64,000 nucleotides of DNA from Thermoflexus sp042408815 (GCF_042408815.1 NZ_JBHOQR010000025.1:156949-220948); one strand, 5' to 3'; shown: positions 34,401-42,312, counted from the first letter of the stretch. Notes: generated from the sequence alone by a model not told the origin. Numbers and translations are program-made.

Positions 34401-37400
34401 ATCCGCTCTTTCAGCCCCTCATACAGGCGGGCGTTTTCAATGATGATGCCGGTCTGGCTGGCCAGCAGCTCCAGCATCTCCGCCGTCTCACGGGTGGGTG
34501 CCTGCCCGTCCCGCGGCTCGTCCACAGAGATGATCCCCAGCAAGCGCCCGCCTGTCCCGTGAATGGGCACAATCAGGAGATCCTCGGGATGCCAGCGGGT
34601 GGGATCCGGCCGGGGCTCCCGCGTCGGTGTCGCTGTCCAGGTATCCAGAAGCTCGCTCAGGTTCTCAGGTTGCCGTTCATATGGGATGTAGTAGCAGGCT
34701 CCCAGTCGGAATTCCTCTCGCAAGAAGATCTGCATATTGCGCCATGGCTGGAGGATCTGCCGCATCCGTTCGAACACCGGCAGGGGAAGCCCGGCCTGGG
34801 CCACCCGCCGCAGCATGGGGGGCTCGCCCTCGATCAGGCTGATGAGCACCCGCTCGAAGCCCAGGGACTCCTGAATGGTGTGGGCGACGGCGTCGAGGGC
34901 GTTCTCCAGCGGCCGCTCGGAGCGCAGTGCCTGGCCCACCTCCAGCATCCCGCGCATCAGCTCGATGCGCTGGCGGTAGCGCTCCCCCCGCTGCGCCTCC
35001 TCCTGCAGGCGCATGGCGTTGCCGATGGCCACGGCGGCCTGAGCGGCCAAGGCTTCCAGAAAGGCGATCTGTTCCTCGCTGAAACCATAGGGCCGCCGGC
35101 TCTGGAGATCCAGCACCCCCACCACCAGCGTCCCATACCAGATCGGCACGGCCACCTCGGAAAGGGTATCCGGCGTCCCGGCGATGTAATGGGGGTCCTG
35201 CCGGACATCGGGGACAAGCACGACGCGGCCGCTCTGGAAGGCCTGCCCGATCAATCCTTCTCCAGGTCGCTGGCGATCCAGCCCGCGGGCTTGCAGTTGC
35301 TCCATGGAGAGGTTGCGGAGCAGACGGGGGCGCAGCAGATCGCTTGTCGGATCGTAAAGGAGGATCTCCCCGTAATCCGCCCCTGTGACATGGAAGGCCG
35401 AGTCCAGCACCAAGTTCAGGATGTGATCGAGATCCAGATTGGCGTTCAGCTCCTGGCCGATGCGGTTCAGCGCGGTCAGCTGGTGGATGCGGGCCTCCAG
35501 GCGCTCGCGGATCTCCCCGTAAAGCCGGGCGTTTTCCACGGCGATGGCCGTCTGGTGCGCGATGGCCTGAAGGAGCTCCAGATCATCCTCGTCGAAGGCG
35601 TTCTCGTCCGTCTCGTGCTGGATGGCCAGCATGCCGATCACCCGGTCGCCGACTCGCAGGGGAACCCCTATCCAGAGCCGGGCGGGGGTTCCCACTGGCT
35701 CGATCCCCAGCGCCCGTGCCTGGCCGGCGACGTCGCCTCGCAGCAGGAGGGGCTGGCCGGTTCGGATCACATATTCGGTCAGGCCATGGCCGCCCCGGCG
35801 CTTCGGCCGCTCCGGCAACCGTTGTCCCTGGTGCACATAGAACACAAACGAGACCTCATCGTTCTCCGGATCATAGAGGGCGGCGTAGAAATTCCGGGCA
35901 TCCAAGATCCGCCCGAGCTCTTCCCGGATGGTTTCAAAGATCGTATCCAGATCCAGCGTTGCGGCGATCCGCTGGCCGATCTCCACCAGGGCCCGCAGGC
36001 GGGCGGCGTGACGCCGGGCCTGTTCGATCACCTGAAGGTTGTGAAGGGTAGTGCCCAGCACCACGCCCATCGCCATCCCCAGACGTTCATCATCTGGGGC
36101 GAATCGGCCCCCGATCCGATTGATCAAGTGGACCTCCCCGATGGGCTGTTCCCAGGCCGTCAGGGGGAGGGAGAGGACGGATCGGACACCGAAGCGGGCG
36201 ATCAGCTCCCGATACGGAGGGATCACCCGGCGGTCCTCTGACGCCCGGTTGGAGCGGAAGGGGCGTCCGCTCCGGAACACGCTTTCCGCGAACACCGGGT
36301 CCTGCACCGGAAGACGGAACCCCAGGGCCTCCGGCGGCCAGGGGCCGTAGAGGCCGGCGGGGTGAGGGATTAACTCCTGACGCTTCGGATCGTAGAGCAA
36401 GACCACGATCCGCTCCACCCGGAACCAATCGGCGAGCTCGGCGACGGACCGTCGGAGGAAATCTTCGAGGGATGGGGAGGCGGCGCTCATTGCTGCGATG
36501 CGGAATAGGATCTCCAGCCCTTCGGCGTAATGGTGCGTGGCTTCATACAACCGGACGTTGTGGATGGCGATGGCTGCCTGGGCAGCGATCGCTTCCAGGA
36601 GGCGCAGATGTTCCTCGGTGAAGGCCCCCGGGCGATACGCAATGAGTTCCAGGGTCCCGATGAACTCTTCCCGGGTTTGCAGAGGGACGCCCAAAAAGGC
36701 GCGCGCGGGGAAGCGCTCGAGGTTCAGGCGAGGGCGCGCGCCGGTGAAGTCGCGCAGATCTTGGATCAACAGGGGACGCCGGTGGGTGGCCAGCCATCCG
36801 GTGAGGCCCTCGTCGGGTCGGTAAACCCCTCCGAGCTCCGCGAGCTGAGCCACCGCCTGGGGATCCCCGCCGCGGGCCCGGGTGTGAAGCCGGCGGTCTC
36901 CAGGCTCCCACAGGTTGATCTCAGCCAACTCATAGGGGATCACCTGCCGGATCGCAAACAGGATGGCATCCAGCGTGGAGTCCAGATCCAGGGAGGCGCT
37001 GAGCAAACGAGCAATCCCCGTGACCAGGGCTAGCTCCCGAGGGTAGATCGGGTGTTCCGGGGCGGATCTGGATCCCTCGGGAACAGGCCGAAGGACGACC
37101 AGGAAACCCGGATGCCCATCCAGGGTGAGGGGGAGGACACTGGCCTGTGCGCTTCGCTGGCCGATGGTGGCCGTCTCCCGGGAGCCCCGCAGCCATCGTT
37201 CCAACACGCCGGGCGGGCGAAGACGGCTCGCCAGATCCTGGCGGGAGGAGGGAGGGGGATCCCCCAGCCAGGCGCGCGCTGCGGCGTTCAGAAGCAATCG
37301 GCTGCTCTCGGCCTCGATCCATAGCACCGGTTCCGACCACCGCTCCAGGAAGGCAACATCCTCCCCCCGCGTCGCCGGGTTTGAGGAAGATGGGCGAGCC

Positions 37401-37438
37401 GATCTCAAAAGCCAACGCAGGCGCTGGCGCCAGACCAT
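31442..37438 (-). CDS. giant hybrid histidine kinase: PAS, seven GAF, PAS, HisKA, HATPase, two receivers
   Basis: A 1998-residue soluble sensor. By eye the order is: a PAS-like N-terminus (residues about 25-120), seven GAF domains (about 135-300, 310-470, 480-640, 650-805, 830-1030, 1040-1205, 1240-1385), each opening with a similar helix such as ALVEIGQRIAATLDLD and ending AIAIHNVRLYE-like, a PAS at 1400-1510 (ILESIAEGVMVADARGEV), HisKA with the intact H-box STVSHELRTPM, a HATPase with N, G1 (DTGIGIP) and G2 (GTGLGLSIVK) boxes, and two C-terminal receivers (PILIVEDDHHI and RIVIVDDDAGT). The repeated GAF/signalling-helix units suggest integration of several small-molecule, redox or light signals. 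No transmembrane helix is seen. It probably passes phosphate to its own receivers and to the adjacent single-domain and GGDEF regulators. Confidence 0.92.
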   Translation of the reverse strand: MVWRQRLRWLLRSARPSSSNPATRGEDVAFLERWSEPVLWIEAESSRLLLNAAARAWLGDPPPSSRQDLASRLRPPGVLERWLRGSRETATIGQRSAQASVLPLTLDGHPGFLVVLRPVPEGSRSAPEHPIYPRELALVTGIARLLSASLDLDSTLDAILFAIRQVIPYELAEINLWEPGDRRLHTRARGGDPQAVAQLAELGGVYRPDEGLTGWLATHRRPLLIQDLRDFTGARPRLNLERFPARAFLGVPLQTREEFIGTLELIAYRPGAFTEEHLRLLEAIAAQAAIAIHNVRLYEATHHYAEGLEILFRIAAMSAASPSLEDFLRRSVAELADWFRVERIVVLLYDPKRQELIPHPAGLYGPWPPEALGFRLPVQDPVFAESVFRSGRPFRSNRASEDRRVIPPYRELIARFGVRSVLSLPLTAWEQPIGEVHLINRIGGRFAPDDERLGMAMGVVLGTTLHNLQVIEQARRHAARLRALVEIGQRIAATLDLDTIFETIREELGRILDARNFYAALYDPENDEVSFVFYVHQGQRLPERPKRRGGHGLTEYVIRTGQPLLLRGDVAGQARALGIEPVGTPARLWIGVPLRVGDRVIGMLAIQHETDENAFDEDDLELLQAIAHQTAIAVENARLYGEIRERLEARIHQLTALNRIGQELNANLDLDHILNLVLDSAFHVTGADYGEILLYDPTSDLLRPRLLRNLSMEQLQARGLDRQRPGEGLIGQAFQSGRVVLVPDVRQDPHYIAGTPDTLSEVAVPIWYGTLVVGVLDLQSRRPYGFSEEQIAFLEALAAQAAVAIGNAMRLQEEAQRGERYRQRIELMRGMLEVGQALRSERPLENALDAVAHTIQESLGFERVLISLIEGEPPMLRRVAQAGLPLPVFERMRQILQPWRNMQIFLREEFRLGACYYIPYERQPENLSELLDTWTATPTREPRPDPTRWHPEDLLIVPIHGTGGRLLGIISVDEPRDGQAPTRETAEMLELLASQTGIIIENARLYEGLKERIEALTRLNEASRQIAARLELGALLEAIAQAAASLSHASWAGVIRMEKEAPQLIAQFALDGLEISPLEALLGSSRMIQAMRSGRALYLRDLAEALDEEIPEVRSLLLVPMRAGGEIVGWIAVAHPERGAFDEIEQILLQTLAEQAAVALENARLYEQTRRFSEELEAQVRERTEALEKALADLSTRHRQLERLYRVTLALTASLELEATLQQALSLLVEEGETAAVILLDPEKGRLEVRAGIGPGRADLIGQSWPLHEDPGAIQAAIRQRRTQNLSAFSPDLLPAPWRALRPGAALVVPLTLGLDVLGALVFASPEARGFDPERVQLLETVAAQMAQAIHNAALYQLITQQAEQLGNTLRAAQEEVSKRQAILESIAEGVMVADARGEVIMMNAAAEQILGLRREEVLGRPIHHFTGLYGPAWQEWMASLRRWLSSPRGQPPTLFMRHELAPEGRFITVHAAPVMMGTEFLGTVSVFRDITPEVEADRAKTEFISTVSHELRTPMTSIKGYVDLLLLGSAGPLSEMQRRFLQIVKANADRLKLLVDDLLDISRIESGRLQLDLRPMPLEAAVEAVVASLKARLDEKNQRLELDLPAFLPPVQADKDRLIQILMNLISNAHKYTPEGGRINIRACVEGEAVHVAVSDTGIGIPPEALPRIFERFYRVDDPRVQETPGTGLGLSIVKALVEMHGGRIWVESEVGQGSTFHFTIPIAREAPSPTDQPPAPAPVPVRGDGPSPILIVEDDHHIADLLVQHLERAGYRTLVAHRGEEALRLAREEHPQLITLDIYLPDLDGFTVLERLKADPVTAEIPVIIVSVLADRQRGVRLGAVDVLGKPVDVERLLEVVGRYARRHARIVIVDDDAGTRALLQDTLRDHGFEVMTFGNAIEALAWIETHRPDLVLMDLKPAGMNGLDALARMKASPKMADIPVVIMTASATDPMGKRRQALALGAADFFLKPFPLEEFVAAIRRLLSESPEGESGNAE

Positions 37439-37506
37439 CCCGGGTTTCCCTCCGCTTCTCTTTTCCGTTCCGGTGCCGCTTTACGACATCGTGGGGAGAT
37501 CTTCCT

Positions 37507-38403
37507 TCAAAGCAGCAGGATCTCCTTCCGCCGGGCTTCCGCTGCGACCTCCGTGAGCTCCCGGATGTCGTTGAAGATCGAATCCCCGGCCCGGACGATG
37601 CCGATGGCCAGGCTCATCAGAGGGACGCGCTTCTCATTCCCATCGCGATCGATGAGCACCAGATACCCTCGTTCCCGGTCGGGGAAGGCATAGTGGGTCC
37701 CGACCCCTTCGGCGAAGCGACGGCGGAGCTCCTGGGCGATGCCCTCGGCCCGTCCGGCCTCCGTGATCACCACGAAATCATCCCCCCCGACATGTCCAAT
37801 GAAGTCCTGGGGCGTCCCCAGCTCGTCCACCACCTCCCCGATCAGCATGGCCGTCCACCGCAGGACCTCGTCACCGGCCACGAAGCCGTAAACCTCCTGG
37901 AAAGCATCCAGGCCGTTGATCCCGATATACAGCAGGCCCCAGTCCGAGCGGCGGAGGAGGGCGCGCAGCTGATCCTCGATCAGACGCCCGCTGGGCAGGC
38001 CGGTGACCGGGTTGGTGAGGCTCTCCCGTTCCGCCCGCCGGATGGCGTTCTGGACCCTCAGGCGCAGTTCCTCGATGTCGAAGGGCTTCGTGATGTAATC
38101 ATCCGCCCCCAGCTCCAGGCCGGCGATGCGGTCGCTGCGCTCGTCCCGTTGGGTCAGGAAAATAATGGGAATGTGGCTAGTGCGCAGGTGAGTGCGCAGC
38201 CTCCGGCAGACCTCGTAGCCATCGATATCGGGGAGCACGATATCCAGGATGATCAGATGGGGGAGCTGCTGGCGGGTTCTCTCCAGCGCTTCCTGCCCCC
38301 GCGTGGCCGTCTGAACCTCATAGCCCAGCGATCCGAAATACAGCTGGAGCATCCGGGCGATGTCCGGATCGTCTTCCACCACCAGAATCCGTGCCTTGCT
38401 CAT
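37507..38403 (-). CDS. receiver-GGDEF response regulator with degenerate GGDDF active site
   Basis: A 298-residue protein. The N-terminal receiver (RILVVEDDPDIARML; phospho-Asp in LIILDIVLPDIDG; YITKPFDIEEL) is intact. The C-terminal part is a diguanylate cyclase-like domain (NPVTGLPSGRLIEDQL ... FIGHVGGDDFVVITEAG). The GG[D/E]EF signature reads GGDDF, with Asp for the catalytic Glu, and the N-terminal loop has TGLPSG instead of D-x-LT-GL-x-N. It may have weak or no c-di-GMP synthesis and act as a GTP or c-di-GMP sensor. It is 68 bases upstream of the giant kinase on the same strand, so they are probably co-transcribed. A possible minus-strand promoter is TTTCCA/TAGAAT (38578-38550, 17-base spacing). 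Confidence 0.88.
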   Translation of the reverse strand: MSKARILVVEDDPDIARMLQLYFGSLGYEVQTATRGQEALERTRQQLPHLIILDIVLPDIDGYEVCRRLRTHLRTSHIPIIFLTQRDERSDRIAGLELGADDYITKPFDIEELRLRVQNAIRRAERESLTNPVTGLPSGRLIEDQLRALLRRSDWGLLYIGINGLDAFQEVYGFVAGDEVLRWTAMLIGEVVDELGTPQDFIGHVGGDDFVVITEAGRAEGIAQELRRRFAEGVGTHYAFPDRERGYLVLIDRDGNEKRVPLMSLAIGIVRAGDSIFNDIRELTEVAAEARRKEILLL

Positions 38404-38469
38404 CGAGCCCTCCTCCCTGCGCCCGCCCCCGGCTCAAACTATGAAACCGAGGAGACGGGGCCCGCGGTT

Positions 38470-38490
38470 CCCCCAACTCCCACTTGGGGG
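38470..38490. repeat. small palindrome in the divergent promoter region
   Basis: CCCCCAA, a 7-base loop, and TTGGGGG form a perfect 7-bp hairpin. It is in the 409-base gap between the divergent GGDEF-regulator and DtxR-type genes, which otherwise holds only promoter-like elements. Confidence 0.45.
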
Positions 38491-38540
38491 AGAGGCCGCG
38501 CCAGCCCCTCGAAACCTCGCCCCCAAGCGATCTCCTCAAT

Positions 38541-38568
38541 TTGTGGATTATTCTAACTCCAGTATTAA
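38541..38568 (+). promoter_or_regulatory. possible promoter toward the DtxR-type regulator
   Basis: TTGTGG at 38541-38546 and TATTAA at 38563-38568, spacing 16, inside the only AT-rich stretch of this gap. A second candidate nearer the gene is TTCCGC/TAAGAT (38749-38777, spacing 17). The two cannot be ranked by eye. Confidence 0.35.
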
Positions 38569-38812
38569 GAAATGGAAACACGGGGGAGGCGTATGAAGGC
38601 TTTAACCCGCTTGCCTGGGGCAGGAGTTCCGGGTGGGAAGGCGTGCCTCGCCTGGCCTCCGGGAACCCCGGCAGGAGCGATGGAGCTGGCGGATGGTTCT
38701 GTCCCCTTTTCTCCAGCAAAGGATGGGGACAGACGGAGCGGGGTGATGTTCCGCGGGATGGATTTCTGTGTTAAGATGAGGGGCAAAGAGTTCGGAAGGG
38801 GGCGCAGGGATC

Positions 38813-39526
38813 ATGCCCCGGCTGAGCGCTTCGATGGAAGATTATCTGCGGGCGATCTATATCCTCGCTGAGCGAGAGGGGACGGTCACTACCACCCGGC
38901 TGGCGGAATACCTCCATGTGGCTCCGCCGTCGGTGACCGGGATGCTGAAGAAGTTGGCGAGGCTCCGCCTCGTTCACTATGCCCCTTATCGGGGAGTAAC
39001 CCTCACCCGAACCGGCCGCCGGATCGCCCTGGAGGTGATCCGGCATCATCGCCTGCTGGAGCTCTTCCTTATGGAAGCCTTGGGCTATGATTGGGACGAG
39101 GTCCACGCGGAGGCGGATCGTCTGGAGCATGCGATCAGCGAGGCCTTGGAGGAACGGATCGCGACGATGCTGGGCCACCCCGCGTATGACCCCCATGGGG
39201 ATCCCATTCCCACCCGGGCCGGGGAGATCCCGCTCCCGGCCGCCCAGCGGCTGAGCGAGGCCCCTCTGGGGGTGGCCTGTGAGGTGCTGCGAGTGATCGA
39301 TGAAAGCTCGACCTTGCGGCAGGCTGCCCGGGTGGGCTTGCGACCGGGCGCCCAGGTGATCGTGGAGGAGCAGGTGCCAGGCGTTGGCCTGCGCATCCGG
39401 GTGGGCGATCAGGAGCATCGAATTCGGCGCCACCTGGCCGAACAGGTCTTTGTGCGGGTGCCCCCCCTGGAATCCTCGTGGGAAACCATGCCGGAGGCGA
39501 CGACGGCGGCTCCGGATCACCCCTGA
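38813..39526 (+). CDS. DtxR/MntR-family metal-dependent transcriptional regulator
   Basis: A 237-residue repressor with three parts. The winged-helix DNA-binding domain (SMEDYLRAIYILAEREGTVTTTRLAEYL, VAPPSVTGMLKKLARL) is typical of DtxR/IdeR. The metal-binding dimerisation domain has HHRLLELFLMEALGYDWDEVHAEADRLEH with His and Glu ligands and HPAYDPHGDPIPT. The C-terminal SH3-like FeoA domain (residues about 150-225) is also present. Fe or Mn as the effector cannot be told apart by eye. No transporter gene of the regulon is next to it. Confidence 0.9.
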   Translation: MPRLSASMEDYLRAIYILAEREGTVTTTRLAEYLHVAPPSVTGMLKKLARLRLVHYAPYRGVTLTRTGRRIALEVIRHHRLLELFLMEALGYDWDEVHAEADRLEHAISEALEERIATMLGHPAYDPHGDPIPTRAGEIPLPAAQRLSEAPLGVACEVLRVIDESSTLRQAARVGLRPGAQVIVEEQVPGVGLRIRVGDQEHRIRRHLAEQVFVRVPPLESSWETMPEATTAAPDHP

Positions 39527-39884
39527 GCTGGTCGAGCGTGTGTGGTCCGAGATCCTCGCGGACCTGCCGCCGGATCTGCGGCAGGCGGTAGCGAACCTGG
39601 TCATCCGGTGGGAGGAGGAGCCCGACCGGGAGCCCCGGCAGGCGCTGGGCCTTCCGCCGGGGGAGAACCTGTATGGCCTGTTCGAGGGGCCCCCATGGGC
39701 GGAACGAGATCGGGCGCCCATCCCTTGGCCGTCGCGGATCCGGATCTTCCATCGCCCCCTCGAAGCCGACTTCGGCGATGATCCGTTCCGGCTACGGGCC
39801 GAGCTCCGACGCACCCTGCTTCATGAACGGGGGCACTATTTTGGCCTGAGCGAGGAGGCCCTGAGCCGGTTCGGTCTGGAGTAA
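39450..39884 (+). CDS. small zincin-like metallopeptidase (DUF1025 family)
   Basis: The frame ends with LLHERGHYFGLSEEALSRFGLE, a HExxH-type zinc site (HERGH) near the C-terminus, matching the minimal zincin family (usual form HEIAHHFG). The conserved upstream part (LADLPPDLRQAVANLVIRWEEEP, ENLYGLFEGPPW, RIRIFHRPLE) also fits. The start is uncertain: no ATG lies in frame just upstream, and the coding sequence overlaps the end of the DtxR gene. I use a TTG at 39450; GTG at 39540 is another choice. Function in the cell is unknown for this family. Confidence 0.75.
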   Translation: MCGCPPWNPRGKPCRRRRRRLRITPELVERVWSEILADLPPDLRQAVANLVIRWEEEPDREPRQALGLPPGENLYGLFEGPPWAERDRAPIPWPSRIRIFHRPLEADFGDDPFRLRAELRRTLLHERGHYFGLSEEALSRFGLE

Positions 39885-39972
39885 CGAGCGACGCCGCGGG
39901 TTTTCCTGAAGTGTGAGAGGCGTCGAACAAATTCGACCTTAAGAGGTCTTCGGCCGACGTTCGGGGCGGAGT

Positions 39973-40000
39973 GCCTCACCAGGCCGATTTCCATCGGCGC
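39973..40000 (+). repeat. 28-bp dispersed repeat, copy A
   Basis: The bases GCCTCACCAGGCCGATTTCC and following eight occur here and as a perfect reverse complement at 44170-44197. The repeat contains a hairpin (GCCGAT-TTCC-ATCGGC). Similarity fades but continues on both sides (AAGCCTTC..AACGGCT), suggesting a REP-like element of perhaps 100-150 bases. Copy A sits between the convergent ends of the zincin and the EF-P-like gene. Confidence 0.75.
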
Positions 40001-40117
40001 GAAAAGCCTTCGCTGGCCGAACGGCTTTTGCGTCGGCGCAGGCCGAGGCCTGGCGTAAAGGGCCCAGGGAGGCCGAGTATCCCTCCCCACGGAGCGCCAG
40101 TGGGGAGAACTGTCGCA

Positions 40118-40690
40118 TTAACTGCTTCGCTTCCCCACCCGATCCACATACGCCCGGGTGTAGACATTGATCCGCACGATATCCCCCTCGGCGATGAACT
40201 GGGGGACCAGCACTTCGAGCCCGTTCTCCAGGATGGCCGGCTTGTAAACGTGGCTCTCGCGCTCGCGCAGGGGTTGGGAAGTGTGGACCACGCGGAGATC
40301 CACCGTTTCCGGGAAGGCCACGGCAACGGGTTGCCCTTCGTGGAATTCCACGGGGATCCGCTGGTTGGGCTGGAGGAAGATCTCCAGATCCCCGATCATC
40401 GCGGCCGGGATGGGGATCTGATCGTAGGTTTCGGGATCCATGAAATAGAACATCTCGCCATCATTGTAAAGATATTCCATCATCCGGCGCTCCAGGGAGA
40501 CCTCCTCCACGCGCTCCTCCGGCCGGAAGCGTCGATCCGTTACGACCCCGGTGCGCAGGTTGCGCAGCCTGGCGTGCACAACCCCCTTCTGCTGGGCGGT
40601 TCCGGAGTGATACACTGCATCGATCACCCGGAAGAGCGTTCCCTCCAGCTGAATCGTCATCCCAGGGCGAAGCTCGCTAGCCACCGGCAT
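40118..40690 (-). CDS. elongation factor P-like protein (YeiP-type loop)
   Basis: A 190-residue EF-P fold protein: KOW-like N-terminal domain (MPVASELRPGMTIQLEGTLF), central domain (RVEEVSLERRMMEYLYNDGEMFYFMD) and C-terminal OB domain (PAILENGLEVLVPQFIAEGD). The tip loop, normally PGKG with the modified Lys or Arg, reads SGTAQQKG, and by alignment Gln occupies the usual position, as in the YeiP branch where the loop is also atypical (SPTARG). It probably enters the ribosomal E site, but relief of polyproline stalling by a modified Lys is not obvious. The genome has polyproline-rich proteins (for example 55728-56573), so a separate canonical EF-P may exist. No epmA or dhs gene is nearby. Confidence 0.85.
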   Translation of the reverse strand: MPVASELRPGMTIQLEGTLFRVIDAVYHSGTAQQKGVVHARLRNLRTGVVTDRRFRPEERVEEVSLERRMMEYLYNDGEMFYFMDPETYDQIPIPAAMIGDLEIFLQPNQRIPVEFHEGQPVAVAFPETVDLRVVHTSQPLRERESHVYKPAILENGLEVLVPQFIAEGDIVRINVYTRAYVDRVGKRSS

Positions 40691-40805
40691 AGCATCCTCC
40701 TCAGCCCTTGAGGGTGGCGTTCGGACCCAGGCCGTTGGTCTCGAATTGGGAAGGCAGGATACCCCTTCAATTTTAATTTATTCGGGCTTGCGTCGCTGGC
40801 TCAGC

Positions 40806-41091
40806 CATCGGATTGCGCCTCCAGGCGATAACGAAATCTGGGTTCGGTGAACAGATGGCGATGATCCTCGGTCTCCTCCAGTTTACGCCGTGGGGTATAG
40901 CGGATCGCGTTATCCAGGAGGTTGCGGAACACCACCTCAATCCGCGCCGGATCCACGTCCACGGAGGGCAGATCGGGAGGAAGCTGGATGGAGATGGGGT
41001 GGCTTTCCCCATGCAGATCCCGCTTCACCCGGGCGAGGATGGCATCTTCAAGAGCGGGAACATAGAGCCCGGGGATGCCTTCCGGCTGCAC
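40806..41091 (-). pseudogene. histidine kinase HATPase fragment
   Basis: The minus strand encodes PPDLPSVDVDPARIEVVFRN followed by LLDNAIRYTP, the N-box region of an OmpR-type sensor kinase. Sequence before and after (LEDAILARVKRDL; then the poly-charged KLEETEDH) does not continue the catalytic domain: the G1 and G2 boxes are missing. It is an internal fragment of a lost kinase gene. Confidence 0.6.
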
Positions 41092-41187
41092 CTTTCCATT
41101 GAGGCCCTGGTGATGGTGATGCTGGGCGGCCAGGGGACGGTATGGGGGCCGATCCTGGGGGCGGCGCTCTATGAGCGCCTAGGGTGA
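41085..41187 (+). pseudogene. livM (branched-chain amino acid permease) 3' fragment
   Basis: LSIEALVMVMLGGQGTVWGP followed by ILGAALYERLG and a TGA matches the C-terminal end of LivM-type permeases. Everything before it belongs to another sequence (the opposite-strand kinase fragment), so only about 32 codons remain. The stop is five bases before livG, as in intact liv operons. Confidence 0.6.
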
Positions 41188-41191
41188 TCCC

Positions 41192-41640
41192 ATGAGCCTG
41201 CTCGAGGTGCAGGGGGTTTCCAAGCGCTTTGGAGGCCTGCAGGCCTTGAACCGGGTTTCCCTCCATATGGTCGAGGGGGAGATCCCAGGGCTGATCGGCC
41301 CGAACGGCCCGGGCAAGACCACCCTGTTCAATGGGATCAATGCTCGAGAACGTGATGGTGGGGGCCTGTTTCGGGCGGGAGAACCGATCCCTCCGCGAAG
41401 CCCGGGAGATCGCCTTGGCCGTCCTGGAGCAGGTCGGGCTGGCCGGGAAGCGGGACGTGGAAGCCGCCCGGCTGAACGCGGCGGAGAAAAAAACGATGGG
41501 AGCTGGCCTGCGTCCTGGCCGCGCGCCCTTACCTGATCCTGCTGGACGAAGTCCTGGCGGGCCTGAATCCCGCCGAAGTGGCGACGATGCGGGAAGTGAT
41601 TCGCGCCATCCGGGCCAGAGGCCGCCGATTGCCCATTCAT
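41192..41640 (+). pseudogene. livG (branched-chain amino acid ABC ATPase) pseudogene
   Basis: Starts intact (MSLLEVQGVSKRFGGLQALN, Walker A GPNGPGKTTLFNGI with Pro for the usual Ala) but then jumps frame. A second frame carries MLENVMVGACFGRENRSLRE, and a third has LACVLAARPYLILLDEVLAGLNP with Walker B. About 60 residues between Walker A and ENVMVG are missing, and the LSGGQ signature is destroyed. Clearly non-functional. It forms with the livM fragment the relic of a liv transporter operon. Confidence 0.75.
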
Positions 41641-41774
41641 GAGGGGGAAATCCTCCTCAGGCCATCCCTCATTTTGACAGCCGGGGATATCCGGATTATT
41701 CTCTATACGGGTATAGGGCATTTTCGCTTTCCCCGGTGGACGTTAAGGATCCCGCAGGAGGTGGAAGCCAGGCC

Positions 41775-41972
41775 ATGCCGCTTTACGAGTATCGTTGTCG
41801 TGGGTGCGGTGCCGAGTTCGAGCGGCTGGTTCGGTGGAACACCCCGTTGGAGGAGATCGAGTGCCCGCGCTGCGGCCGTCGGGAGGCGGAGAAGCGGCTC
41901 TCGCTCTTCGCCACCGTGGGAGCCGGTGGCCGGGAACCCCGGGGGAACCCTTCCTGCGGCCCGGTCACCTGA
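41775..41972 (+). CDS. FmdB-family zinc ribbon protein
   Basis: A 65-residue protein: MPLYEYRCRGCGAEFERLV, then IECPRCGRREAEKRLS, giving two CxxC knuckles, followed by a Gly-rich tail (VGAGGREPRGNPSCGPVT). This is the FmdB (CxxC_CXXC_SSSS) putative regulatory zinc-ribbon family. AGGAGGTGG precedes the ATG at 41775. Its role is unclear in all bacteria. Confidence 0.8.
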   Translation: MPLYEYRCRGCGAEFERLVRWNTPLEEIECPRCGRREAEKRLSLFATVGAGGREPRGNPSCGPVT

Positions 41973-42045
41973 GGGATCCGTTGATCCAGGGCCGGGAGCC
42001 CTTTGAATGTGACTGGGGGGAGAGCTTGTGCCGAGGAGCCTCCTT

Positions 42046-42312
42046 ATGCTTCGCCTTTCTCAGGATGCAGAACAGCGTTTGGTTCGCCGTCTCCGACGGA
42101 TCCAGGGGCAGGCCCGGGGGGTGGAGCGGATGATCCAAGAGGGGCGGGATTGCGAGGAGGTGTTGGAGCAGCTGGCCGCCCTGCGAGCGGCTGCCCATCA
42201 TGCCCTCCTGTTCGCAACACGGGCTTACCTCCAGGCATGCGCGGATCTGGATCCTGTGCGATCCGCGCGTGCGGTGGGAACCCTTCTGGAAACCCTGGGC
42301 CGGCTTTCCTGA
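42046..42312 (+). CDS. CsoR/CstR-family transcriptional repressor (C-Y-C pattern)
   Basis: An 88-residue all-helical DUF156 regulator (LVRRLRRIQGQARGVERMI). In this start frame Cys36 and Cys65 are present but the position of the Cu(I) ligand His61 in CsoR is Tyr61. Two Cys 29 residues apart without the His is the pattern of CstR-type persulfide sensors rather than Cu sensors. GAGGAG precedes the ATG at 42046; a GTG at 42028 with GGGGAGA is an alternative start. Neighbours are a zinc-ribbon protein and an OsmC protein, the latter compatible with peroxide or persulfide chemistry. It probably represses its own short operon. Confidence 0.82.
   Translation: MLRLSQDAEQRLVRRLRRIQGQARGVERMIQEGRDCEEVLEQLAALRAAAHHALLFATRAYLQACADLDPVRSARAVGTLLETLGRLS

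Noticed and set aside
32162..36241. Two long plus-strand frames opposite the giant kinase
   Set aside because: Antisense shadows; the minus-strand domains are clear.
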